Below are positions 1-7,465 of a DNA stretch of 16,626 bases, one piece after another. The stretch's first letter is position 1, and each line of letters opens with the position of its first letter. The DNA comes from Dehalococcoidia bacterium. GTDB lineage: Bacteria > Chloroflexota > Dehalococcoidia > Dehalococcoidales > Fen-1064. The notes under the pieces are model-generated. The model made no database searches. It was not told the DNA's origin and saw only the letters and a program-made list of their open reading frames with translations. Location of the stretch: positions 1-16,626 of the forward strand of contig JAUYDN010000049.1 of the NCBI GenBank assembly GCA_030691775.1, read 5' to 3'. Position numbers and translations under genes: made by a program.

Positions 1-122
1 CTGGAGCGAAGCGAAGAATCTCAGAGTGGGGGAATAAGACAACGCCTCCCCACCACCAGATTCTTCGTTGTCCCGATGCTATCGGGACTCCTCCAGAATG
101 ACAGACCAATTGTTTTGAGACA
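1..122. repeat. Palindromic MITE-like repeat, copy A (cut by window edge)
   Basis: Bases 1-122 are identical to 11650-11771. The right end carries CTCCAGAATGACA, which in the complete copy pairs with TGTCATTCTGGAG at the left end; that left end lies mostly outside this window. Inside are a second inverted pair (CGAAGAATCT with AGATTCTTCG) and a small hairpin CCCGAT-GCT-ATCGGG. There is no coding potential. It is probably a non-autonomous, miniature transposon-like element or a repetitive intergenic palindrome. Confidence 0.85.
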
Positions 123-187
123 AGCTCCTTGAGGTCGCCTGTCGGGATTCAACCCTTCCTTTCACGTTGGGAATCGGGAAAAGTTTG

Positions 188-259
188 GGTGGGTAAAACC
201 CACCGTTACCATCCGGGTTTTCTGGTGGGTTACGTCTCGTTGCTCTCGACTAACCCACC
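188..259. repeat. GGTGGGT inverted-repeat cluster
   Basis: Two adjacent hairpins. GGTGGGT at 188-194 pairs with ACCCACC at 198-204, and GGTGGGTTA at 224-232 pairs with TAACCCACC at 251-259. The second resembles the widespread bacterial intergenic repeat with GGTGGGTTA and TAACCCACC ends. The rest of 123-480 shows nothing I can assign. Confidence 0.55.
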
Positions 260-485
260 CTACGCATTGTATTTGGACTTGTTCACGCACGATATTAGCC
301 GATAAATCCACCCTGGATACTCTTTTCATATTGAGTTCTCAAACTGGATTGTAAATGTTTCACAGCAGTTTATCCAGTAGCGGTGTATTGTGCAAGGAAA
401 ACTGAAATTAGCTACGGGATTAGTACCTTTTTCCCGAGGACGGGCTTTGCCCCAAAACCCCAATGCATCCTTGTCACCCTGTCCC

Positions 486-545
486 CCTCTTGTGGGGAGA
501 AAGAGGGGGGTTGACTATTGAAATTTGTGATTTGGACTTTTTCTC
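486..545 (-). repeat. CAAAT-rich/CCCCTTTTCCCC repeat, copy 1
   Basis: Read on the minus strand this has the family layout: a GAGAAAA start, a run of loosely repeated CAAAT/CAATA words, then CCCCCCTCTTTCTCCCC. Similar segments lie at 655-706, 800-865, 6338-6398 (inside fdhE), 6843-6897, 8861-8926 and 11894-11945. Homology is judged by eye. Confidence 0.6.
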
Positions 546-547
546 TA

Positions 548-636
548 GAAGGGTCTCCGTGCCTACTGAGTAGGTGCTGGAGATTCTTCGTTCTCCCAAT
601 GCTTCGTACCGAAGCATTGGGACTCAGAATGACATT
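548..636. repeat. Repeat block with 12-bp perfect hairpin
   Basis: Bases 548-572 recur inverted at 7222-7246 with one mismatch in 25. At 595-621 a perfect 12-bp stem (CCCAATGCTTCG / CGAAGCATTGGG) closes on a 3-base loop. The block ends in CAGAATGACA, like the end of the 1-122 repeat, and contains AGATTCTTCG, so it is a diverged relative of that element. Its position downstream of the minus-strand tRNA-Gly means it could also stop transcription, but no clear T-run follows. Confidence 0.65.
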
Positions 637-654
637 TGAGGCAACGCCCCGAGG

Positions 655-706
655 ACGGGAAAAGGGGGGATTGAGGCTTGAGATTTGGTGCTTGTGATTT
701 TCTCCG
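655..706 (-). repeat. CAAAT-rich/CCCCTTTTCCC repeat, copy 2
   Basis: On the minus strand it reads AGCGGAGAAAAT, then CAAAT/CAAGC words, then CCCCCCTTTTCCC. AGCGGAGAAAAT also occurs exactly inside fdhE. It abuts the 3' end of the tRNA-Gly gene. Confidence 0.6.
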
Positions 707-707
707 C

Positions 708-782
708 TGGAGCGGGAGATGGGATTCGAACCCACGACGTCCACCTTGGAAGGGTGGCATTCTGCCGCTGAATTACTCCCGC
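708..782 (-). tRNA. tRNA-Gly (anticodon TCC)
   Basis: On the minus strand a full cloverleaf folds. The acceptor is GCGGGAG/CTCCCGC, the D stem ATTC/GAAT, the anticodon stem CCACC/GGTGG around loop CTTCCAA (anticodon TCC, glycine), and the T arm GTGGG-TTCGAAT-CCCAT. The discriminator is T and CCA is encoded. Length is 75 nt with CCA. All stems pair, with one wobble in the T stem. Confidence 0.97.
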
Positions 783-799
783 ACTCTGTTTCGCACCCT

Positions 800-865
800 T
801 TCCTCTTCGTGGGGAAAAGGTGGGATTTGACATTTGATTATTGATATTTGTTGTTTTCTCGAATG
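800..865 (-). repeat. CAAAT-rich/CCCCTTTTCCCC repeat, copy 3
   Basis: On the minus strand: GAGAAAA, CAA-rich words, then CCCACCTTTTCCCCAC and GAAGAGG. This is the closest intergenic match to the segment inside fdhE, which has GAGAAAA, CAA-rich words, CCCACCTTTTCCCCAC and GGAGAGG in the same order. It sits between the tRNA-Gly gene and its likely promoter. Confidence 0.65.
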
Positions 866-872
866 TAGTATC

Positions 873-902
873 ATTCTAGCTTCATACCGTTACGCTTGTC
901 AA
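873..902 (-). promoter_or_regulatory. Sigma-70-type promoter for tRNA-Gly
   Basis: On the minus strand TTGACA (897-902) and TAGAAT (873-878) are separated by 18 bases. It points at the tRNA-Gly gene about 90 bases away; the leader is taken up by repeat copy 3, which may have inserted between promoter and gene. Confidence 0.5.
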
Positions 903-1282
903 AAAGTCCTTTGCAGGCTGTCGCTCCGCATATGAAACGGGATTCTCACGTACCGTCTCCACAAGCGCGGAACCGGTTTACGCCAAAATGAGTAGCCTGA
1001 ATCTCGTTGACACTTTTAACAGGCTGGTGTTAACATTTACTCAGAGAGGTATGAAAAACAACCTGTATTCCATAAAAAAACAACCCGTGTATGGCACAAC
1101 AATATACCTGTATTGTACCTGGTTCCCTTTTACACTACCAACAGTGCGCGGGTTGTCAGGTTTTTTATTAAACATTTTGTACCTTAACAATTGCTGTAAC
1201 GGCGCATCATCGATGCGCTGGCAACTCTACTCCCCAGCCTGTAATTATATAGCCTGTGTTTGAATCTTGAGAAGGAGGAAAG
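903..1282 (+). other. Leader region of the fdn operon, with hairpins
   Basis: This 380-base gap holds no convincing gene. A TTGACA (1007-1012) has only a poor -10 behind it, so no start site is assigned. ACAACCCG (1080-1087) pairs with CGGGTTGT (1149-1156), encloses a smaller hairpin ACAATA/TATTGT (1099-1104/1111-1116), and is followed by six T (1161-1166). A 7-bp hairpin GCGCATC-ATC-GATGCGC lies at 1202-1218. The arrangement could be a leader attenuator or an operator region for fdnG. This is inferred from base pairing only. Confidence 0.4.
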
Positions 1283-4200
1283 ATGGAACTAAGCCGGAGA
1301 GATTTTCTTAAAGCCTCGGGATTGGGCGTAGGTGGCGCGTTCCTGCTCGGCGCAATCAAGCCGGATAAGGCCCTGGCGGCACCACCCAAAGCGCTCCCGT
1401 TGAAAAAGCAGATTGGCGAAAAGACCAGTATCTGTCCGTATGACGGTACGGGTTGCGGCTTCGTCATCGCCGCGGAAAACGGCAAAATACTGAATATCGA
1501 AGGCGACCCCGACCATCCTATCAACCGCGGCAGTGCCTGTGCCAAGGGTGCCACCATGCGCCAGCTATCCGCGGATAATCCCTGGCGTCTCAAGAAGGTG
1601 CTTTACCGCCGGCCTGGTGGCACCGACTGGGAAGAAATCACCTGGGACGCGGCAATCACACAAATCGCACGCAAGGTAAAGGCAACACGGGACGCCAGCT
1701 TCATCGCCAAGGATGCCGATGGCAACATCGTGAACCGTACCGAGGCAATCGCCAGTCTGGGTGGCTCGGCGCTGGACAACGAGGAGTGCTACCTGCTCTC
1801 CAAGCTCGACCGCGCCATCGGTATGGTCTACATCGAGCACCACGCCCGGCTTTGACATTCTCCAACAGTCGCCAGTTTGGCGGAAACACTCGGACGCGGC
1901 GTGATGACCAACCACTGGAACGATATCGCCAATTCGGACTGCACCCTCGTCATCGGCGGTAACCCGGCGGAAAACCACCCCGCTTCTTTCGGTCATATCA
2001 TGAAATCGCTGGATACGGGCGGCAAGCTCATTCACGTCGACCCGCGTTTTACCCGCACCTCGGCAAAGGCGGATATTTACGCGCCGCTACGCTCCGGGAC
2101 GGATATTGCCTTTATCAATGGCATGATCAAGTACGTTATGGACGATATGGATAAGAATCCCCAGAATTACAACATGACGTATGTCACCGAGTATACTACC
2201 GCCTCCTTCCTCATCAATACCAGTTTCAAGGGGCCGGTTGAACTCGATGGTCTGTTTTCCGGCTATGCCGGCGGTGTCAACGAGACCGACGGCGCGAAAC
2301 GGACATACGGTAAATCGACCTGGACATACCAGCTCGATGACGCCGGCATCCCGAAGAAGGACAAGACGCTCAAAGACCCGAACTGCGTCTTCCAGCTGAT
2401 GAAAAAGCACTTTGCCCGCTACACACCGGAAATGGCGAGCAAGGTCTGCGGTACGCCTCTGGAAAAGTTCCTTGAGGTGTGCCGTACTTACGCCGCTACT
2501 GGGAAGATTGGCAAGGCGGGCAATATCATGTACGCCATGGGCACCACCCAGCACACCGTGGGCACGCAGAACATCCGCGCTTACGCCATCCTCCAGCTCT
2601 TATTGGCGAATATCGGCATTGCCGGGGGTGGCATCCAGGCAATGCGCGGCGAGTCCAATGTGCAAGGCTCCACAGATTTCGGTCTGCTCTCCCACATCCT
2701 GACCTCTTACCTGAAACAGCCGCAGAACACAGATACAACTCTGGCAAAGTACCTGGAGAGGACTACTCCAACCACCAAGGAGCCGAACAGTGTGAACTGG
2801 TGGGGCAATACTCCCAAGTACATGGTCAGCCTGCTCAAAGCCTGGTATGGTGCGGCGGCGACCAAAGAAAACGACTTCGCCTTCCATAACCTGCCAAAAG
2901 TCCACGCTGGTAAGAATTACACGCATATCGCGTTATACGAAGCCATGGAGGCCGGCATCATCAAGGGTTTATGGGTGTGGGGGCAGAACCCGCTCGTGGG
3001 CGGACCGAACGTCAACCAGGAGCGCAAAGCCCAGGATAAGCTGGAGTGGCTGGTAGCCGTCGACCTGTGGGAAACCGAAACGGCGAATTTCTGGAAGAGA
3101 CCGGGTGTTAACCCCGCGGATATCAAGACCGAGGTCTTCCTCCTGCCCGCTCTGAACTCCTATGAGAAAGAGGGCAGTGTTACCAACAGCGGCCGCTGGA
3201 TACAGTGGCGCTACAAGGCAGGTGATGGTCCCGGAGTGGCGCATGACGACCTCTGGATGATGGATAAAATCGCCAGGAAACTGAAGGAGTTGTACGTCAA
3301 AGAAGGCGGACCGAATGCTGATTCGATTCTTAAAATGGCATGGGATTATGGCGAAGACCATCCGGATGTCCATAAAGTTGCCAAAGAAATCAACGGTTAC
3401 AACCTGACCACGGGCAAGCTGGTGGACGGGTTCCCTAACCTGAAAGATGATGGTACGACCTCGTGCGGTGCCTGGGTCTACTGCGGTAGCTATGTGGAAG
3501 AGAATGGCAAAGAGGTCAACCGCATGGCGCGGCGCGACCCGACCCCGGACACCTACAACATCGGGTTATTCCCGAAATGGGCGTATGCCTGGCCGATGAA
3601 CCGGCGCATCGTCTATAACCGTGCGTCTGTCGACCTGGACGGTCAGCCCTGGGACAAAGAACATCCCGTCATCTGGTGGAAAGACGGTAAATGGACCGGG
3701 GATGTGGCTGACGGTGGCGCCCCACCCATCAAGGTCGACCCTAAAGCCAGGAACCTGCCTTTCATCATGACAGCGGAAGGCCATGCCAAGCTGTTCGGTC
3801 CCGGCATGGCGGAGGGACCGCTCCCGGAACACTACGAACCGTGGGAATCGCCCATCAAGAACCCGTTCTCCAAACAGCAATATAATCCCGCGGTAATAGT
3901 CTGGCGGGCGGCGGAACAGGGCACGGTGGACAAATACCCCATTGTTGGTACCACCTACCGTGTTACCGAACACTGGCAGGCGGGACAGATGACCCGCAAC
4001 CTGCCCTGGCTGGTGGAGATGCAACCGGAACCGTTCTGCGAGATGAGCGAGGAGCTGGCTGAGGAAAAGGGCATCAGGAACGGCGACCGGGTCATCATCG
4101 AATCGGCGCGCGGTAACGTCAATATGGTCGCCCTCGTCACCAAACGTCTCAAGCCTTTCATTATGGACGGCAAGATTGTGCACGAGGTGGGGATGGTGTG

Positions 4201-4324
4201 GCACTTCGGCTACACGGGGCTTGCCACCGGCGATAGCGCTAACCTGCTCACCCCGCATGTCGGCGACGCTAATACTACCATCCCGGAATATAAAGCCTTC
4301 CTCGTCAACGTGAGGAAAGCCTGA
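1283..4324 (+). CDS. fdnG: Formate dehydrogenase major (alpha) subunit, selenoprotein, Tat-exported
   Basis: Membrane-bound formate dehydrogenase catalytic subunit: oxidises formate to CO2 at a bis-MGD Mo/W site outside the cytoplasmic membrane. Start chosen at ATG 1283 because AAGGAGGA lies just upstream and a Tat signal follows at once (SRRDFLK, residues 4-10, then a hydrophobic stretch to about 25). The Fe-S motif spans C51, D54, C58 and C86; the second position, normally Cys, is Asp. Codon 191 is TGA (1853-1855) in the context HARL-TGA-HSPTVASL, the selenocysteine site of FdnG/FdhF-type enzymes, and the same frame continues to TAA-free homologous sequence ending at TGA 4322-4324. Total 1013 residues, close to E. 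coli FdnG (about 1015). The C-terminal molybdopterin-dinucleotide domain lies from about residue 880. First gene of an operon with fdnH, fdnI and fdhE. Automatic callers will split it into a 190-residue and an 815-residue ORF. Confidence 0.96.
1853..1883 (+). promoter_or_regulatory. Selenocysteine UGA codon and SECIS-like hairpin
   Basis: TGA at 1853-1855 is in frame with both flanking parts of fdnG. Downstream, CGCCA (1870-1874) pairs with TGGCG (1878-1882) around loop GTT, and T1869-G1883 can add a wobble pair. The loop starts with G about 19 bases after the UGA. Known bacterial SECIS elements lie directly 3' of the UGA and have a G at the start of a short apical loop, so this fits as the SelB-binding site. 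Confidence 0.85.
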
Positions 4325-4350
4325 GAATAAGTGAGCGCAGGAGGGAATTA

Positions 4351-5220
4351 ATGGCGGAAAAAGCGATTCTCTACGATGCCACCCGGTGCACTGCCTGCCG
4401 CGGCTGTCAGGCGTTGTGCAAGGAGTGGAACGAAAACGATGAAGTTATCCCTGCCGTCCAGGGCGGGGTCAAAGAGAGAAACCGGGGGAGCTACGAAAAT
4501 CCAAAAGACCTCTCCACCCGTACCTGGTTGAAAATCGGGTTCAACGAAGTGGAGCATTACGATAAGCTCGATTGGCTTTTCTCGCGGCGTGCCTGCATGC
4601 ACTGCACCGACGCCGCCTGCGTCAAGGTCTGTCCGACCGGCGCGCTCTACCGCGATGAAGCGTACGGCATCGTTGCCTATAACAAAGATATATGCTCGGG
4701 TTGCGGCTACTGCGCCGACTTTTGCCCGTTCGACGTACCGCGTCTCGATGGCAACCGTATACTCGGTAAAAACAAAATGGATAAGTGCGTCCTCTGCACG
4801 CAACCGGGTTTAAACCGCCTGGAAATAAAACAGGAGCCAGCCTGTGTCAAGACCTGTCCCACGAAAGCCCTGGTCTTCGGCGACCGTGATACGCTGGTCG
4901 CAACCGCCAGGCAGAAGGTCGCCGCGCTGAAGGCAAAGGGATTTACCAACGCGACGTTTTACGGCGAGAAGGAGCTCGGCGGATTGCATGTGCTGTATGT
5001 GCTCAATGATACGCCGGACAAGTACGGGTTACCTGTCGACCCGAAGTTCCCGTCAACCGCAACCGCCTGGCAGGATATTATCCAGCCGCTGGGCTGGACG
5101 GTTGGGGGACTGACCCTGCTGGGACTGGCGTTCAACTTCATCATCGCCCGCGAGGCGAAAATGACTAAAGAGCTTCCCGGTAAGGCGGGAAAAGGAGGCA
5201 AGAAGCATGTCGCAGAGTAA
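4351..5220 (+). CDS. fdnH: Formate dehydrogenase iron-sulfur (beta) subunit
   Basis: Carries electrons from FdnG to the membrane subunit through a chain of [4Fe-4S] clusters. Sixteen cysteines in four groups are visible: C13-C16-C19-C23, C82-C85-C90-C94, C115-C118-C121-C125 and C146-C149-C165-C169. These are the full ligand set for four clusters as in E. coli FdnH. A hydrophobic segment at about residues 248-268 (LGWTVGGLTLLGLAF region) followed by basic residues is the C-terminal membrane anchor typical of FdnH. The start has GGAGGG a few bases upstream of ATG 4351. 289 residues, near the family length of about 294. It lies 26 bases after fdnG and overlaps fdnI by 14 bases, so translation is probably coupled. 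Confidence 0.95.
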   Translation: MAEKAILYDATRCTACRGCQALCKEWNENDEVIPAVQGGVKERNRGSYENPKDLSTRTWLKIGFNEVEHYDKLDWLFSRRACMHCTDAACVKVCPTGALYRDEAYGIVAYNKDICSGCGYCADFCPFDVPRLDGNRILGKNKMDKCVLCTQPGLNRLEIKQEPACVKTCPTKALVFGDRDTLVATARQKVAALKAKGFTNATFYGEKELGGLHVLYVLNDTPDKYGLPVDPKFPSTATAWQDIIQPLGWTVGGLTLLGLAFNFIIAREAKMTKELPGKAGKGGKKHVAE

Positions 5221-5899
5221 AGCCGTCGTGCAGAAATACGCCAGGGCTACACGTCTCCTGCACCATATTCACACCGCCGCGTTTATCATCCTGTTTATTA
5301 CCGGGTTGGTGCTCTTTATCCCCCAGCTTGGCTTCTTGGCGCAGGATAGCTGGACGCGCATCGTTCACCGGCTGGCGGCGGTTGTTTTCATCGTCGCGCC
5401 CATCGTCTACCTGGTAATGAAGCCGAAAGCGGCGCTACGTGCTGTTGCCGATGCCTGTACCTGGGGCACAGAGGATGTCGGCTGGTTGAAAGCCGCGCCC
5501 CGGTACTACTTCCTCTGTGACGAGGAGGGTATGCCGGCGCAGGGGCATATGAACACCGGTCAGAAACTCTGGTGGTTCCTGGTCATCGTCTTCGGGGCGG
5601 TCTTTATCGTTACCGGACTGGTGATGTGGTTCCTCAAGACGGTAGCCCCGGCCGGTCTATTACAGTGGATGGTCTTCGCTCATGACGTCGCTTTCATCGT
5701 TACCGGCGCTATGGTCTTCGTGCATGTCTACCTCGGCGTTATCCATCCGATGATGACGGAAGCCTGGCAGGCAATCAGCAAAGGTACCGTCTCCGAGGAA
5801 TACGCCAAATCGCACCACGGACTGTGGTACCATGAACAGGTGAAGGAAGAGAATACGGCACCACCACCGGAACCAAAAGAAGTGGTCGAGGTACATTAG
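5207..5899 (+). CDS. fdnI: Formate dehydrogenase cytochrome b (gamma) subunit
   Basis: Integral membrane di-heme cytochrome b that takes electrons from FdnH and reduces the quinone pool. Four hydrophobic helices are visible: about residues 22-42, 54-72, 120-143 and 158-180. Histidines suited as heme ligands are present: H19/H20/H22 in helix 1, H54 in helix 2, and H159 and H173 in helix 4. The 14-residue spacing of the last pair equals that of the E. coli FdnI ligands (H155/H169). 230 residues, slightly longer than E. coli FdnI (217) because of a Pro/Glu-rich tail. AAGGAGG lies just before ATG 5207, inside the end of fdnH. It is followed after one base by fdhE. Its intact ligand set argues for real heme-based electron transfer. 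Confidence 0.93.
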   Translation: MSQSKAVVQKYARATRLLHHIHTAAFIILFITGLVLFIPQLGFLAQDSWTRIVHRLAAVVFIVAPIVYLVMKPKAALRAVADACTWGTEDVGWLKAAPRYYFLCDEEGMPAQGHMNTGQKLWWFLVIVFGAVFIVTGLVMWFLKTVAPAGLLQWMVFAHDVAFIVTGAMVFVHVYLGVIHPMMTEAWQAISKGTVSEEYAKSHHGLWYHEQVKEENTAPPPEPKEVVEVH

Positions 5900-5900
5900 T

Positions 5901-6842
5901 ATGCCAGCTACAGCGCGGGCAGTGCTCGAAAGATTAGCGGAGCAAGAAAAGGCAGATGGAAATCTGCCCGCGCTGCTGGTTTTCTACCGGGAACTGCTTG
6001 AAGTCCAGGGGATAGTGGACCGGCAGATAACGGCACCCGGACATGAGTTTTCCCGTGAAGCCGCCAAAGCCCGCCTGGTGACCGGGAAGCCGCTTCTCGA
6101 GTTCGACCAGCTTGCGATTGATTGGGCTATTCTGCGGGGCTGTTACCGGGAAGTGATAGCGTTGTTCCAGAAACACCCGGAGCTTTTTGGTGTCCTCCCG
6201 GCGGGGTTTGTGGCGTTCCCGCCGGGCAAGATTCTCAACCGGCGCACGGTCAAAGCTTGGTACCGGGGCAGGGACATCGTCCTGCCAACAGAGAAAACCT
6301 CAAGTATCAATAATCAAGTATCAAGCCCACCTTTAGCGGAGAAAATTCCAAATTCCAATAACCAAATTCCAAGCCCACCTTTTCCCCACCCCGGAGAGGC
6401 GGTTCCGCAGGGATTGCTCAAGGTTGTCTTTGCCGCCGTCCTCAAGCCGTATCTCACCCGGGAGGCAACACGGTTGTCGAAGGTGCTCGAGCCGGAAATC
6501 TGGCGGCGGGACTATTGTCCCGTTTGCGGCGGCGCCCCGGACCTGGCTTACCTGGCGCGCGATACCGCCGCGCGCTGGCTGGTGTGCGGCCGGTGCGATA
6601 TGGAGTGGCTCTACCAGCGCATGCAATGTCCATACTGCGCAAACAACGACCAGAATAAAATCTCCTATTTCACTGACGAAACGGAGGTCTACCGCCTCTA
6701 TGTTTGCGATGCCTGCCGGTGCTACCTCAAAGCCATCGACCTGCGTAAGTATTCCGGCGAAGCGCTTATGCCACTCGAACGATTGCTGACCCTGGACCTG
6801 GACCGCCAGGCACAGGAGCGGGGCTACCAGTCCGGTATATGA
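5901..6842 (+). CDS. fdhE: FdhE-type formate dehydrogenase maturation protein
   Basis: Cytoplasmic accessory protein needed to make active formate dehydrogenase. It binds iron through rubredoxin-like CxxC knuckles and interacts with the catalytic subunit. The C-terminal half shows the family motifs YCPVCGG, WLVCGRCDMEW, CPYCANND and CDACRCY, giving four CxxC pairs. 313 residues, close to E. coli FdhE (about 309). ATG 5901 follows the fdnI stop by one base, so translation is likely coupled. Odd feature: residues about 132-168 are a low-complexity Ser/Asn/Pro stretch encoded by two in-frame units of a repeat found otherwise between genes (6296-6398). It falls between the N-terminal domain and the Cys-rich half, and the frame and all downstream motifs are kept. 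Confidence 0.9.
   Translation: MPATARAVLERLAEQEKADGNLPALLVFYRELLEVQGIVDRQITAPGHEFSREAAKARLVTGKPLLEFDQLAIDWAILRGCYREVIALFQKHPELFGVLPAGFVAFPPGKILNRRTVKAWYRGRDIVLPTEKTSSINNQVSSPPLAEKIPNSNNQIPSPPFPHPGEAVPQGLLKVVFAAVLKPYLTREATRLSKVLEPEIWRRDYCPVCGGAPDLAYLARDTAARWLVCGRCDMEWLYQRMQCPYCANNDQNKISYFTDETEVYRLYVCDACRCYLKAIDLRKYSGEALMPLERLLTLDLDRQAQERGYQSGI
6296..6398 (+). repeat. Intergenic-type repeat embedded in frame in fdhE
   Basis: Two successive units of about 45-50 bases share the core AATAAYCAARTWYCAAGCC followed by CACCTTT. They encode SSINNQVSSPPL and PNSNNQIPSPPF. The second unit (6338-6398) has the same order of elements as the intergenic copies: AGCGGAGAAAAT, CAA-rich words, CCTTTTCCCC. Another copy begins right after the fdhE stop codon. 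Confidence 0.75.
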
Positions 6843-6897
6843 GATAATTCCAGATTCCAATAAACAAACTACAAACACCCCTTTTCCCCTGTGTGGG
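6843..6897 (+). repeat. CAAAT-rich/CCCCTTTTCCCC repeat downstream of fdhE
   Basis: Starts at the fdhE stop codon and matches the in-gene unit: ATTCCAGATTCCAATAAACA versus ATTCCAAATTCCAATAACCA, each followed by ACCCC/CCACC and TTTTCCCC. It is therefore a close relative lying about 500 bases downstream. Confidence 0.65.
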
Positions 6898-6929
6898 GTT
6901 CCCCAAATGTCACTGTGAAAATAGCCCAA

Positions 6930-7122
6930 TTTGTCATCCTGGAGGAGTCCGTTACACCAATATTCCCGAAGGACGACGAAGGATCTCAGGGTGGGGTGAG
7001 GAAGCCATTACCTTTCAACGAGAACTTTGTTAGGATTAGAGACGGGTTATCTATGGCAGGCGGAACAATGGATTCTCGCTCGGAGCCTGCCCCGCACTGG
7101 ATACGGGGGCGGGAATGACAAA
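6930..7122. mobile_element. MITE-like element of 193 bp with TTTGTCAT ends
   Basis: TTTGTCAT (6930-6937) and ATGACAAA (7115-7122) form inverted ends. The left end continues as CCTGGAGGAGTCC and the inside holds GACGAAGGATCTCAGGGTGGGG, related to the 110-bp element at 11643-11752. A 75-codon open frame across it has no recognisable protein features and is not called. It is probably a longer, diverged member of the same non-autonomous family. Confidence 0.55.
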
Positions 7123-7405
7123 GGGATGCAAGTTTTTTCATACTTCCTGGTGCCGATTATATCGGGATGATTGGTGCTGAGGAGCGAAGGCCCGATTCCA
7201 TCGGGAAAGAACCTCCGACTTTACTCAGTAGGCAGGGAGACCCTTCCCCCGATTTTCATCTTGGTCAGGGTGACAAGGTCACTCGACTTTTGAGGCAAAG
7301 CCGGTTTTAGATGGGAAGGGTACCGCGCGCTGATAACTGACCGCTGAAAGCTAATAGCTGTTTGTATCATTTTTATAACATCGGGGAGAATTTTTGAACA
7401 TAACA
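7123..7405. other. Intergenic DNA with repeat fragments
   Basis: No gene is visible. Bases 7222-7246 are an inverted copy (24 of 25) of 548-572, and CAGGGTGACAAGG further on also matches inverted sequence near 465-480. This suggests a shared, decayed repeat extending beyond the 25-base core. Confidence 0.5.
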
Positions 7406-7435
7406 CTGGCAATTACTCCATAACGGGTTTATAAT
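7406..7435 (+). promoter_or_regulatory. Possible promoter of the tat genes
   Basis: A consensus TATAAT lies at 7430-7435, 30 bases before the tatA start. The only -35 candidate at a suitable distance is the poor CTGGCA (7406-7411, 18-base spacer), so start-site assignment rests mainly on the -10. Confidence 0.45.
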
Positions 7436-7465
7436 AGTAATGAAATCCAGGGAGGTAGGTCACGG

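Noticed and set aside
988..1263. Open frame of 91 codons in the fdn leader
   Set aside because: No ribosome binding site, unusual composition (Tyr/Cys/Asn-rich) and it spans the hairpins; no family likeness.
1877..4324. Separate gene beginning at ATG 1877
   Set aside because: It is the in-frame continuation of fdnG after the Sec codon; no ribosome binding site, and the start lies inside a conserved motif.
5165..5368. Minus-strand open frame across the fdnH/fdnI junction
   Set aside because: Antisense to two well-supported genes, no family likeness.
6891..7118. Open frame of 75 codons downstream of fdhE
   Set aside because: It runs through the MITE-like element and has no protein features.
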